Positions 1-12,284 of a DNA stretch of 64,000 bases are shown here, in pieces. Made by a program: the position numbers and the translations under genes. The notes under the pieces were generated by a model. The model saw nothing but the letters and a program-made list of their open reading frames with translations, did no database searches and was not told where the DNA came from. This DNA comes from Turnera subulata (taxonomy: Eukaryota > Streptophyta > Magnoliopsida > Malpighiales > Passifloraceae): positions 3,426 to 67,425 of the forward strand of contig JAKUCV010003347.1 in assembly GCA_028386065.3 (NCBI GenBank), given 5' to 3'. How positions within the stretch are numbered: the first letter of the stretch is position 1; each line of letters begins with the position of its first letter.

Positions 1-128
1 TGTTGTAATTCATTGCATCGGTTCCTGTTTTTTTTTTTTTATGCTTGTTAATGGAATATGTGTTGTGTCATGAACCTTGAGAAGCAACATAACATGATCT
101 TAATCTGTCGCGTTGTTATCCTTTTCAG

Positions 129-1515
129 ATGCGTCAAGAAAACCACCCAAAAAAGGTTAGTTTTCCACCACCAGATGTTCAACTATGGGAGTTGTGCATT
201 TATATAGAAGATTTAAATTATATCATCAGTTCCTAATGACAAATATGATCCTTTTTATTTTTCAGAGGCTTCAAGAAAACTACTGATTGCTGGTGAGTTG
301 TCCACTGAATCTTCATCCTAACTTCATTAAAATATTTCACGGAAACAAAGACGAAAAAAGATGTTGCAGTTAAAATACACTGTTCTAATTGCAGGGATCA
401 CCATAGGGTTGCCTCTTCTGGTACTAGCGGTCATAAAGATATACCGCATGTACAGCTTGGACAAGATAGAAAAGGAATACCGCCTGAAGATTGAAAGATT
501 TTTAGATGACTACAGAGCTCTAAAGCCCACAAGATATTCATATGTTGATCTCAAGAGGATCACGGAACAATTCAAGTATGAACTTGGTCAAGGAACGTAT
601 GGAACTGTGTTCAAAGGGAAGTTTTCGAATGAAATACTTGTTGCTGTTAAAGTGCTCAACAATTCTAAAGGAAACGGGGAGGAGTTCGTCAATGAAGTGG
701 GAATGATGGGAAGAATCCATCATGTCAATGTGGTTCGCCTAGTTGGCTTCTGTGCTGATGGATTTAGGAGGGCTCTAGTCTATGAGTACTTGCCTAATGA
801 TTCCTTGCAGAAGTTCATTGCTTCAGCAGATGCAAAGAACCATTTTATTGGCTGGGAAAGGCTCCGCATTGCTCTCGGCATAGCCAAAGGGATTGAATAT
901 CTGCACCAGGGGTGCGACCAAAGAATCCTGCATTTCGATATCAAACCGCAGAATATCCTACTAGACAATGACTTCAATCCCAAAATCTCTGATTTTGGTC
1001 TGGCCAAGTTGTGTTCAAAAGATAAAAGTGCAGTCTCAATGACAACAGCTAGGGGGACTATTGGCTACATTGCACCCGAAGTGTTCTCGAGGAACTTTGG
1101 GAATGTGTCTTACAAGTCGGATGTTTATAGTTTTGAAATGCTGGTGCTGGAAATGGTTGGAGGAAGAAAGATTGTTGATGACACCGCAGGAGATGGCGAA
1201 CAGATATATTTCCCGGAATGGATTTACAATCTTTTGGAAGAAGGAGAAGATTTGCGGGTCCATATTGAGGAAGAAGGAGATGCTAAGATTGCAAAGAAAC
1301 TAGCAGTTGTCGGACTGTGGTGCATTCAGTGGAATCCAGGTGAACGCCCGTCAATGAAAACTGTTGTCCAAATGCTGGAAGGTGAGGGAGAAAACCTGGA
1401 AAAGCCTCCTAATCCATTTGGATCTTCAGCAACTACTCAGAAGACGAGTGCAAACGTAACACGAAGACCTGTCCTCAAACTCAAAGAGTTGGCCACCATT
1501 TCAGAAGCAGAGTGA
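129..1515 (+). CDS. LRK10-like receptor kinase P1, 3' part (5' exon outside window)
   Basis: Membrane receptor-like Ser/Thr kinase of the LRK10L group; the ectodomain exon lies left of the window. Visible exons are 129-155, 266-292 and 395-1515, joining in phase exactly as in the complete copies P2 and P3. The two 27-nt exons encode the juxtamembrane linker, and the last begins with the membrane segment (ITIGLPLLVLAVIKIY) and then the kinase: Gly loop GQGTYG, VAVK lysine, HFDIKPQN catalytic loop (non-RD), DFG, and APE as IAPEVF. Two oddities: subdomain IX reads DVYSFEM, with Glu (1135-1137) where P3 and kinases generally have Gly, and a His codon present in P2 and P3 is missing (GWERLRIA). 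Stop at 1513-1515. Confident on family; catalytic activity doubtful. Confidence 0.88.
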
Positions 1516-2399
1516 ACACAAGTTGGCATCCGCTGCTGTAAGATACTGTAAAAATGATGCAATAAAGGGTAGGGTACTCGATAGCCTACCAATTAAGAAT
1601 GAATAACTATAATCTACCATGAGTCAGTAGAGTTAGTAGAAGATCAGTCATGAGCCAGCGGTTGTTCTTACTCCTTTAATTGCTGGCTCAAATCGCAGTT
1701 TATATGTGTATTATCCAAACCTCTTTGTACTATAAATACTTAAATAGTTCTTACTCCTGGACTTAAATACTCTTTTGAGATGGGGAGTCTGAGATCAACA
1801 CCCCATTTTCACATCAGCAAACTAAACAAGTGAGTGAACAAAATGTAAACTTCCCGATTCAAACACGGGGGCAAAAGAAATGAACAGCATTTGGTCCTGC
1901 CAGAGATGTTCTCCTGGATAAAAATAACTCATCTCGAATAAAGTGAAAAAAAAAATATAAACATCCACGATAAGGCCTCATTCTCACTATGTCATTATAT
2001 ACAGAAGAAGTCTAAAATGGTCCAAGAAGACCCGTTCTCAAACTCAAAGACTTGGCCACCATCTAAGAAGCAGAGTGAACGCAGAGTTATCATCTGCAGC
2101 AGCAATATCACATAAAAATTTATATCATCTGCAACTGGCCTTGTTTACTTTTGAAGTAGGACCCCAGAATATCAACGAGTAATACCTCTTATAAAAATAA
2201 GCAATTATAATATAATTTAGCAGTTAAAATGAGTAGCAAGTTCCTACTAATCATATAAAAGAGAGTCTCACTTATTTCTGCACCTTTATTGAGAGTAGTT
2301 ACTATTTAATTAGAAACATTCAAATGCAATATATATCGTCCAAAAGACTTACAAATACACACATGCATAGGAGCAGAGGTATCTCGTTTCTCCTGCCAC
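1516..2399. other. Convergent intergenic region P1/M1 with duplicated 3' flank
   Basis: No gene. The region is the shared 3' flank of the convergent genes P1 and M1 and closely matches 7698-8586 (between P2 and M2). Part of it, from about 1767 to 2010, also recurs at about 27,965-28,200 downstream of P3. It contains a relic of a P-gene C-terminus, listed separately. Confidence 0.7.
2026..2080 (+). pseudogene. Relic of a P-type kinase 3' end
   Basis: About 55 bp match the last codons and stop region of the P genes (compare 1458-1518): the same RPVLKLKELATISEAE-coding stretch, with point changes and one base missing. It lies about 510 bp downstream of the real P1 stop. A second copy is at 8181-8230. 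It marks an old partial duplication of the P-gene tail. Confidence 0.75.
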
Positions 2400-4916
2400 T
2401 TAAGTTGCATTCTCAATCAAACTTGCAGATTCTCGAGAATCATCAGATGTGGTTGGTGACAACTCTCCTTCTAGCTGCAAGGGCCTTTCTTCTGGATATA
2501 AATCTGGCTTAGGAGGCAATTGCAAGCTTTCTAGATCTCCTTCAAGCATCTCCACAACTTTGTTCATTGCTGGACGATCACTAGGCTTCATTTGTATGCA
2601 CCACAGTCCTACAATAATCATTTTCTCAACTAACTTGTGTTCATCTTCTGTAGCATCATCTCCAATTTGTGCACCTTTTCCTTCTGAAACTTAGTCATGA
2701 ACCCAAAATGGGAAGTAAATTTGGCTTGTGTTTGCTGCTGATGGATTCAGACTCTTCCTTTTTCCTGCAATTTCCAACAGCAGCATTCCAAAACTATACA
2801 CATCAGCTTTGTAGGAAACTCGTCCAATGTTTTTGTAGAACAACTCCGGTGCCATGTACCCAATAGTCCCTCTTGCCGCAGTAAGAGAAGCAATGCTATC
2901 TTTTGTAGGATACAATTTAGCAAGACCAAAGTCAGAAACTTTTGGATTGAAATTTTCATCAAGGAGGATGTTGTGTGGCTTGATGTCAAAATGTAGGATT
3001 TGCATGTCGCAGCCTCTATGTAGATACTCAATACCGCGAGCCACACCAAGAGATATTTCATACAGTTTTTCCCAGCTTAAAGAGACAGATCCTCCTTGAG
3101 AGAAAATGTGATTGTTTAGTGATCCGTTAGGCATGAAATCGTACACAAGAGCACGCTTTGATCCTTCAGCACAGTACCCAATTAGCTGCACTACATTGGT
3201 GTGGTGAATCCTTCCAATTGTAGCAACTTCGCTTATAAAGTCTTGCCCGCCAGCTTTAGATTTTCCTAGCATCTTAATAGCAGCAAAACTACCACTACGA
3301 AGCTTTCCTTTGTATACACAGCCAAACCCTCCTTCACCAAGTTTCTCCTTGAAGCCTCCAGTGATCTTCCTAATGTCAGAGTAAGAATACCTTATTGGCA
3401 TGAGGTGGTTGTTACTCTGCAAGAATTCTTCCACTGTGTCATATGCTGACAAGTTTCTCCTCCTCCATTTGTAGATGAGAAACGCAGCAACACATGGAGC
3501 TCCGCAACAGACTTTCATTGCATGAAGTAATGCTGTAAAGGAAATTGGATTGAAATATCCAATCAGGCACAGGAATAAACATTATGTCCCAAAGTTTCAT
3601 AAATGAAATTTACAAGTAACTTTTCCTTACCAATGAGAATGGATATCAGGGAAGGAACAACTGAGAATGCATAAATAAGTTAGGGATGTCGACATTGTCA
3701 GAAATCCTTTTGCATCATGGAAGTAAACAGTAAAACGAAGATGGGGAGAGAATTCTCACTTAGGATAGCAGTCCATATGCCGCCTTCATTTACTAAAAAA
3801 AGAAAAAAGAAAAAAGGACATCAGTATTAAATACATATATACAGGTGTAATTGGAAATGTTGTAGTCGTAGCTGTCACTGGTATAATTAGGGGGAAAGCT
3901 TGAAATGATGAAGCTTGAATTGAACATGTACTACTATCTTGTGCAATAATTTCAAACAGAAGGATATGGTTTTATGTTCCCTTATTAGGTTGTCTTGGCT
4001 AGCACGGGAGCTACATAAAGAATGTGGGGAAATTGATTGGAGTATTAATAAATCAAAATTGAAGATAGTGCCACCAATATATACCATACGAATATCCGTT
4101 GGTGCAGCTTGGACGGTTTTTGTGGTCAACGAAGCAACCCATTGTACAATATTCAGGACAGTAGGTGTTGTACCATGATAGCTCAAAGCCATAAGCCAGC
4201 TGATTGTGAATCTCTTTGAAGGACATGTGCTTGTAATCGTTACCTGCTGGCAATAACGTCAGAATATCTATCCTGCAGGACTCCATCAGATCTGATGCGT
4301 TCATTCCGCCAACGTTTATGTAAGAACGCGTTCTGGTGTGAGGGACAGAAGAGTTTGAAACTTGGAGTCCATCAGTGCAAGGAGCAGTGTCCACGTAAAG
4401 AGGAGAATCCACCGTGTCTGGAGGACAGGTTAAGAAAGCCATAGCTTGTGATAGTGTGGGAAAGCAACCTGATGCCTGTTCCGGATACATGCAATAATAT
4501 ATATCATCCAAATATATATCATCCCCATTCCTTTTCCTGTAATAATACCATGCATATGGGTCTCCATCAACGAAGTTGCCATAATGCAAGGAAGAACGAG
4601 GAAGGGAGGAGCAGTTGTCTTTTTGAACACCATCATCTACCAGTCGGATTGTGAAGTTGTGGTAGTTGATTGCTTGCACAATGTATCTACCCAAGTACAG
4701 ATACAATACCGGAACATTTTTCTCGCAGTGCAGGGTATAACTATGTTCTCCGCATCTTTGCGGATCATTTGCAAGCCGGAAAGGATAGCTGATGTTATGA
4801 AGATGGCCACAAGAACTAGCACAAATACTGGCTTTACAAGTTTGGAAGAAGAGTACTGGCAGAAAAAGACAGGCTAAGCAACCAGCAAAGACAAATCTTG
4901 ATGTTCCCCTAAACAT
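2400..4916 (-). pseudogene. LRK10-like receptor kinase M1 with premature stop
   Basis: Exons on the minus strand: 4916-4085 (signal peptide and cysteine-rich GUB_WAK-type ectodomain), 3792-3760, 3660-3631 (short exons before and into the membrane segment) and 3532-2400 (membrane segment and kinase). The first ATG is 4916 (MFRGTS), followed by a hydrophobic signal region and the motif [11 protein letters not shown]. Kinase motifs are intact up to subdomain [36 protein letters not shown]. At 2693-2691 the Gln codon seen in M2-M4 is TAA, so translation should stop after about 578 of 675 residues and lose the C-lobe segment with [13 protein letters not shown]. The downstream frame is still open to 2400, so the lesion is young or an isolated sequence error. 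Confidence 0.85.
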
Positions 4917-5451
4917 GGAGGGCGAGATATCCAATGATTTTGTTAAACTAAGGCACAGACACTTAAAGGGGAGGAAAGGAGATAAAGAGGTGCTTGGCGG
5001 ATCTTCAATAGGAAGTAGTATTATTCATCAATTATAGAGTAAACTAGTCTTCGTCTATACATAAATGGTGTCTTGCCTTTCAGGATTTTTCCCCTTCTTT
5101 TCCTTGGAAATGCATCCAATGATGACAACTGGCACTTCAATGGCAGAGACAGAAAAAAGTTTCTTTCAGGTCAATGACTACTTGTTTGGTGTGGCTTTGA
5201 ATGGTAGAATCAACGCTTCTGCTCTTCTGTCACTGGGACCAATCCTCCCTTTGCTTTTGTGGCTATCATTTTAGAGACGACTTTTTAAGTCTTTGTATGT
5301 TGGAAAAGAAAAAAAAAAAACTCATCTCATCTCATCTTCTTCATATTGGGACTTGGCGCTTACTTGGCTCATATTCTCTCTAAAGATTGTAGTAGTAGTA
5401 AGATACAGGAACCCAACATCATATTGTCCTTTTAAGTCATTGGTCAGGAAG
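4917..5451. promoter_or_regulatory. Putative bidirectional promoter region of M1 and P2
   Basis: The 535 bp between the divergent start codons of M1 (4916) and P2 (5452). It closely matches 24266-24803 between M4 and P3, so sequence similarity covers both genes and the spacer. The 5' leaders of both genes must lie here. I see no clear TATA box in a defining position, so promoter function is inferred from layout only. Confidence 0.55.
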
Positions 5452-7697
5452 ATGATAAGGGCGAAGAGGTGTAGCTTGTCAGGAATAACTATATGTCTGC
5501 TCAACTTATTTTTCGAGGTAGTCCTTGGAGAACATGGAGCAGGTCATAGTTGTCCAGAATCAAGGTGTGGGAACATTGACATCAGATTCCCTTTTCGAAT
5601 CAGAGGCAGGCAACCAGTGTACTGTTGCTATCCTGGATTTGAATTGTCCTGTACGAAGGAAAACCGTACCAAGCTCCAACTTCCAAACTCATTGGAACTC
5701 TATGTCCAAAGTATTGACTATGTATCTCAGGTTCTTTATGCTGTTAATCCCTGCCTCGCAAGGCAGCTACACAATTTCAACCTATCTGCTTCTCACTTCC
5801 AACTCCAGTGGAGTAATTACAAGTATAATTACACATTATTCAACTGTTCTTCCTCGGAAAGGATAAACCAGTACAAAATTGATTGCCTCAGTACCCCTGC
5901 CTACAATATTTACCGCTTTTACGGAGGTGAATCAATCTATGACATTGAATTGTTATCCTGCACCAAGATGTATGACCTTGTGTCAGTTCCAATCGATATA
6001 TTTTATGATCCTCTTTCCTTTCCTTGGATTGAGCCAAAATGTGGACACTGTGAAGCGAAAGGCCATCGATGCAGACCAAGGAATAATAGCACTGAATGTT
6101 ACGACACTGGAGGTATTTAAAATGACCAAGTGATACAATTTTATATATCAGCAATTTTTTTCCCTGTTGTAATTCATTGCATCGGTCATTGTTTTTTTTC
6201 CTTTTTTGTGCTGGTTAATGTTGTTCTAAATATGTGATGTGTCATGAAGTTTGAGAAGCAACATAACATGATCTTAATCTTTCGCGTTATTATCCTTTTC
6301 AGATGCCTCAAGAAAACCACCCATAAAAGGTTAGTTTTCCACCACCAGATGTTCAACTATGGATTGGGGTGCCCTGTATTTGTATAGAAGATTTAAAATA
6401 TATCATCACTTGTTAATGGAAAATATGATCCTTTTTGTTTGTCAGAGGCTTCAAGAAAACTACTGATTGCAGGTGAGTTGTCCACTGAATCTTCATCCTA
6501 ACTTCAATATAATATTCCATGGAAACAAAGAGGAAAGAAATGCTGTAGCTAAAATACAGTGTTCTAATTGCAGGTATAACCATAGGGTTCCCTCTTCTGG
6601 TACTAGCGGTCATAAAGATATACCGCATGTACAGCTTGGACAAAATAGAAAAGGAATACCGCGTGAAGATTGAAAGGTTTTTAGATGATTACAGAGCTCT
6701 AAAGCCCACAAGATATTCATATGTTGATCTCAAGAGGATCACGGAACAATTCAAGTATGAACTTGGTCAAGGAACGTATGGAACTGTGTTCAAAGGGAAG
6801 TTGTCTAATGAAATACTTGTTGCTGTTAAAGTGCTCAACAATTCTAAAGCAAATGGGGAGGAGTTCGTCAATGAAGTGGGAATGATGGGAAGAATCCATC
6901 ATGTCAATGTGGTCCGCCTAGTTGGCTTCTGTGCTGATGGATTTAGGAGGGCTCTAGTCTATGAGTACTTGCCTAATGATTCTCTGCAGAAGTTCATAGC
7001 TTCAGCAGATGCAAAGAACCATTTTCTTGGCTGGGAAAGGCTGCACCGCATTGCTCTTGGCATAGCCAAAGGGATTGAATATCTGCACCAGGGGTGCGAC
7101 CAAAGAATCCTGCATTTCGATATCAAACCGCAGAATATCCTACTAGACAATGACTTCAATCCCAAAATCTCTGATTTTGGTCTGGCCAAGTTGTGTTCAA
7201 AAGATAAAAGTGCAGTCTCAATGACAACAGCTAGGGGGACTATTGGCTACATTGCACCCGAAGTGTTCTCGAGGAACTTTGGGAATGTGTCTTACAAGTC
7301 GGATGTTTATAGTTTTGAAATGCTGGTGCTGGAAATGGTTGGAGGAAGAAAGATTGTTGATGACACCGCAGGAGATGGCGAACAGATATATTTCCCGGAA
7401 TGGATTTACAATCTTTTGGAAGAAGGAGAAGATTTGCGGGTCCATATTCAGGAACAAGGAGATGCTAAGATTGCAAAGAAACTAGCAGTTGTAGGACTGT
7501 GGTGCATTCAGTGGAATCCAGGAGAACGGCCGTCAATGAAAACTGTTGTCCAAATGCTGGAAGGTGAGGGAGAAAACCTGGAAAAGCCTCCTAATCCATT
7601 TGGATCTTCAGCAACTACTCAGAAGATGAGTGCAAACGTAACACGAAGACCTGTTCTCAAACTCAAAGAGTTGGCCACCATTTCAGAAGCAGAGTGA
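5452..7697 (+). CDS. LRK10-like receptor kinase P2, complete
   Basis: Exons 5452-6112, 6303-6329, 6446-6472 and 6574-7697 give about 612 aa. The ATG at 5452 matches the P3 start and leads into a signal peptide (GITICLLNLFF). The ectodomain is GUB_WAK_bind-like: CPESRCGNIDIRFPF near residue 34, several N-glycosylation sites, ending in a WAK_assoc-like CGHCEAKGHRC. Two 27-nt exons form a repeated linker (DASRKPP.., EASRKLL..), then a single membrane helix and the kinase: GQGTYG, VAVK, HFDIKPQN (non-RD), DFG, IAPEVF. Subdomain IX has DVYSFEM (Glu at 7317-7319) instead of the invariant Gly, as in P1. A residue of the GYPGF motif in P3 is Cys here. The reading frame is intact; kinase activity is uncertain. 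Shares an upstream spacer with M1. Confidence 0.88.
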
Positions 7698-8586
7698 ACA
7701 CAAGTTGGCATCCGCTGCTGTAAGATACTGTAAAAATGATGCAATAGGTACTCGATAGCCTACCAATTAAGAATGAATAACTATAATCTACCATGAGTAC
7801 GCAGAGTTAGTAGAAGATCAGTCATGAGCCAGCGGTTGTTCTTACTCCTGTAATTGCTGGCTCAAATCGCAGTTTATATGTGTATTATCCAAACCTCTTT
7901 GTACTATAAATAGTTCATACTCCTGGACTAAAATACTCTTTTGAGATGGGGTCTGAGATCAACACCCCATTTTCACATCAGCAAACTAAACAAGTGAGTG
8001 AACAAAATGTAAACTTCCCGATTCAAACACCGGGGCAAAAGAAATGAACAGCATTTGGTCCTGCCAGAGATGTTCTCCTGGATAAAAATAACTCATCTCG
8101 AATAAAGTGAAAAAAAATATAAACATCCACGATAAGGCCTCATGCTCATTATGTCATTATATACAGAAGAAGTCTAAAATGACCCGTCCTCAAACTCAAA
8201 GAGTTGGCCACCATCTCAGAAGCAGAGTGAACGCAGAGTTATCATCTGCAGCAGCAATATCACATAAAAATTTACATCATCTGCAACAGTTTTGAAGTAG
8301 GACGCCAGAATATCAACCAGTAATACCTCTTATAAAAATAAGCAATTATAATATAATTTAGCAGTTAAAATGAGTAGCAAGTTCCTACTAATCATATAAA
8401 AGAGAGTCTCACTTATTACTGCACCTTTATTGAGAGTAGTTACTATTTAATTGGAAACATTCAAATTAATGCAATATATATCGTCCAAAAGACTTACAAA
8501 CACACACGTGCAACTATACTTTAGTCCAACATGGCATGCTAGTTTCCCTCTGCATAGGAGCAGAGCTATCTAGTATCTCCTGCCAC
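7698..8586. other. Convergent intergenic region P2/M2, copy of 1516-2399
   Basis: No gene. Near-copy of the P1/M1 3' spacer, with small indels. At 8181-8230 it holds the same relic of a P-gene C-terminus seen at 2026-2080. Confidence 0.7.
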
Positions 8587-11139
8587 TTAAGTTGCATTCT
8601 CAATCAAACTTACAGATTCTCCAGAATCATCAGATGTGGTTGGTGATAACTCCCCTTCTAGCTGCAAGGGCCTTTCTTCTGGATATAAAGTTGGCCTAGG
8701 AGGCAATTGCATGCTTTCCAGTTCTCCTTCGAGCATCTCCACAACCTTGTTCATTGGTGGACGATCACTAGGCTTCATTTGTATGCACCACAGTCCTACA
8801 ATAATCATTTTCTCAACTAACTTGTGTTCATATTCTGTAGCATCATCTCCAATTTGTGCACCCTTTCCTCTGGAGACTTGGTCATGAACCCAAAGTGGGA
8901 AGTAAATTTGGCTTGTGTTTGCTGCTGATGGATTCAAACTCTTCCTTTTTCCTGCAATTTCCAACAGCAGCATTCCAAAACTGTAAACATCAGCTTTGTA
9001 GGAAACTCTTCCAATGTTTTTGTAGAACAACTCAGGTGCCATGTACCCAATAGTCCCTCTTGCCGCAGTAAGAGATGCTATGCTATCTTTTTTGGGATAT
9101 AATTTAGCAAGACCAAAATCTGAAACTTTTGGAATGAAATTTTCATCAAGGAGGATGTTGTGTGGCTTGATGTCAAAATGTAGGATTTGCATGTCACAGC
9201 CTCTATGTAGATACTGAATACCACGAGCCACACCAAGAGATATTTCATAAAGTTTTTGCCAGCTTAAAGAGACAGATCCTCCTTGAGAGAAAAATATGAT
9301 TATTTAATGAACCGTTAGGCATGAAATCGTGCACAAGAGCACGCTTGGATCCTTCAGCACAGTAACCAATTAGCTGCACTACATTGGTGTGGTGAATCCT
9401 TCCAGTTGTAGCAACTTCACTTATAAAATCTTGTCCGTCGGCTTTAGATTTGCCTAGCATCTTTATGGCTGCAAAATGACCACTGCGAAGTTTTCCCTTG
9501 TACACACAACCAAACCCTCCTTCACCAAGTTTTTCCTTGAAGCCTCCAGTGATCTTCCTGATATCAGAGTAAGAGTACCTTATTGGCATGAGGTGATTGT
9601 TACTCTGCAAGCATTCTTCCACTGTGTCAAATGCTGACAAGTTTCTCCTCCTCCACTTGTAGATGAGAAATGCAACAACACATAGAGCTCCGCAACAGAC
9701 TTTCAATGCATGAAGCAGTCCTGTAAGGGAAATTAGGTTGAAATATCGAATCAGGCACAGGAATTAACTTTATGTTTCAAAGATTCAAAAATGAAATTTT
9801 AGAAGTTACTTTTTCTTACCGACGAGGATGGATATCTGGAGAACACCTGATAATGCATAAATAAGTTAGGGAAGTTGATATTGTCAAAAATCCTTTTGCA
9901 TCATGGAAGTAAACATTAAAACTAAGATGCAGAGAGAGGCCTCACTTCGGATATTAGTACCTGCCAGCAAATCCCAGGGGCCTTTATTTATTCAAAAAAA
10001 AAAAAAAAGGACATCAGCATTAAAAACATATATACAGATGTTATTTGAAATGTTGTATATAGTAGCTGTCACTGGTATAATTAGGGGGAAAGCTTGAAAT
10101 GATGAAGGTGGGAATTGACCATGTAACTACTTGCGAATATATCTTGTTCAATAGTAACTTTAAATAGAAGGATATAGTTTTTTTGTTCCCTTGCCGGCCG
10201 TTTCCTACTTCGCCCTAATTAGGCTGTCTCGGCTAGCAGGATGATTTCTAGTCCTCTGCATGATAAGTTAAGTCCATGGGAGCAAAATAAAAGAATGTGG
10301 AGAAATTGATTTAGAGTATTAAATCAAAATTAAAGACAGTGTCATCAATATATACCATATGGATATTCGATGCAGCTTGTACGGTTTTTCTCATCGACTG
10401 TGCAACCTGTTGTGCAATATTCAGGACAGTAGGTGTTGTACCATGATATCTCAAAGCCATAAGCGAGCTGATTGTGAATCTCTTTGAAGGTCATGTTCTT
10501 GCAATGGTTACCTGCTGGCAATAACGTCAGAATATCTATCCTGCAGGACTCCATCAGATCTGATACGTTCATTCCTCCAACGTTAATGTAAGAACGCGTT
10601 TTGATGTAAGAGTTTGAAATTTGGAGTCCATTAGTGCAAGGAGCAGTGTCCTCATAAAGAGGAGAATCCACCTGGTCTGAACAGGTTAAGAAAGCCATAG
10701 CTTGTGATAATCCGGGTAAGCAACTTGAGTCCTGTTCGTCCTGTTCGAAATACACGCAAAAATAGATATCCCTCTTCCTGTTCCTGTAATAATACCATGC
10801 ACAAGGGTCTCCGAGACCGAACTTGCTATGAAGCAAGGAAGAAAGGGGAAGGGAGGAACAGTTGTCTTTTTGAACACCATCATCTACCAGGCGGATTGTG
10901 AAGTTGTTGTAGTTGATTGCTTGCACAATGTATCTGCCCGAGTACAGATACAATACCGGGGCAGTTTTCTCGCAGTGCAGAGTATAATTATGGTCTCCAC
11001 AGTTATGTGGATCATTTGCAAGCCGGAAAGGATAGCTGATGTTATGAAGATGGCCACAAGAAGTAGCACAAATACTGGCTTTACAAGTTTGGAAGAAGAG
11101 TGCTGGCAGAAAAAGATAGGCTAAGCAACCAGCAAACAG
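8587..11139 (-). pseudogene. LRK10-like receptor kinase M2, start lost and frameshifted
   Basis: Same exon plan as M3: ectodomain exon ending at 10356, short exons 9981-9946 and 9846-9820, kinase exon 9720-8587. Two lesions are visible. First, the sequence that carries the start codon in M1, M3 and M4 is deleted at about 11140-11147. Similarity resumes in the 5' flank, and the open frame extends upstream to about 11265 without any in-frame ATG. Second, an A run at 9290-9294 has five As where M3 and M4 have four. This shifts the frame just after NHIF in the kinase N-lobe and hits a stop within about 15 codons. Downstream kinase motifs ([17 protein letters not shown]) remain readable in the other frame. 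The ectodomain keeps its cysteines. Confidence 0.87.
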
Positions 11140-12284
11140 ATAGGGAATGATTTTGTTATAAATTAAGACAGACTTAAAAGGGTGAGGAAAGGAGATAAAA
11201 GAGCTGCTTGGGGGATCTTCAATAGGAAGTAGCTTATCTATCACAGCGATAGTATTGTTCAACAATAATAGAGTAGATTAGTCTTCGTCGTCTATACATA
11301 AATGGTGCCTTGCCTTTCAGGATTTTACCCCCTTCTCTCCTACTTGGAAATGCATTCAATCACGACAACTGGCACTTCAATGTCAGAGACAGAAAAAGTT
11401 TCTTCCAAACCAAAACTACTTGTTTGTTGTGGCTTTGACTGGTAGAATCAACGCCGAGTCTGTTCTGTTCATCTTGTCACTGGGACCAATACTCCCTTTG
11501 GTTCTGTGGCTATTATTCTGGAGACGACTTTCTAAGTCTTTGTAAGAAGCTTCTGTACTGATGGGTTGGTTTAGTGTGTCACTTGTGCAGTAGCAATAGA
11601 AATCCCGTATTGTTTTTTCATCACATAGACACACTATCTTCTTTAATAGCATCCCATTCTGACCTCAATTGTCACCTCAATAAGGTTTTGTAGATCAATA
11701 TAACCGAAGATGATAAGGGCGAAAAGGTGTAGCTTGTCAGGAATAACTACATGTCTGCTCAGCTTCTGTGGATGTTAAAAGGAAAGAAAATACTAGTTCT
11801 GTAAACTGCACGATATTATTACTTCAAAAGAAATAATGGGGCAAACAAACATAATAATTTTTCCTTTGCTCTTCAGGTAAGGTAATCCTTGTTGGGCTTA
11901 CTTAAGAAGCCCATTATTCATCTACAAATGTTACTGGCCCAATTGGTTGCTGAATAGTCTCCGGTACTTCCCAGCACATGGGCTTTTGAAAGTTGCAAGG
12001 AATTACTATATCATCAGGTACCCCCATCGCCTTAAGTAAGTATTTTTCTTGCCAGTACCATTACAAATAAATATAACTATCATGCTTGCTCATTGTATAA
12101 AAGTGTGTCTATGAATTATCATACCTTTATTGTGCGGTACTTTCTATGTAATTAGTAGTTTTAGAAACCCAAAAGACATCACCGTGAAGAATTAGAAACA
12201 CATCCATGCAGCTGTATTCTTGTCCGCCAAGACATGCTAATTTTCATCTGCTCTTATGCAGAGGTACCTAGTACATCCTGCCAC
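11140..12284. other. M2/M3 spacer containing the stub of a P-type gene
   Basis: No intact gene. About 11,285-11,530 matches the P2/P3 5' flank, and 11710-11778 is a P-gene start (separate entry). The rest, to 12,260, is the 3' flank of M3. The whole interval is nearly identical to 15,480-16,570, being part of the recent M3/M4 tandem duplication. Confidence 0.7.
11710..11778 (+). pseudogene. Stub of a P-type LRK10-like gene (signal peptide only)
   Basis: An ATG-started frame of 22 codons matches the P2/P3 N-terminus (MIRAKRCSLSGITTCLL) and then runs into TAA. The ectodomain and kinase that should follow are absent. It lies divergent to M2, where a head-to-head P gene would be expected, so it records loss of that partner. 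Confidence 0.8.

Noticed and set aside
538..1263. Antisense ORFs of 60-80 codons across every LRK10-like kinase exon
   Set aside because: They recur at the same place in each paralogue because the kinase codons are conserved; composition is that of a shadow frame.
11141..11265. Upstream extension of the M2 ectodomain frame as a new N-terminus
   Set aside because: The frame has no ATG, only TTG, and the sequence is 5' flank in M3 and M4.
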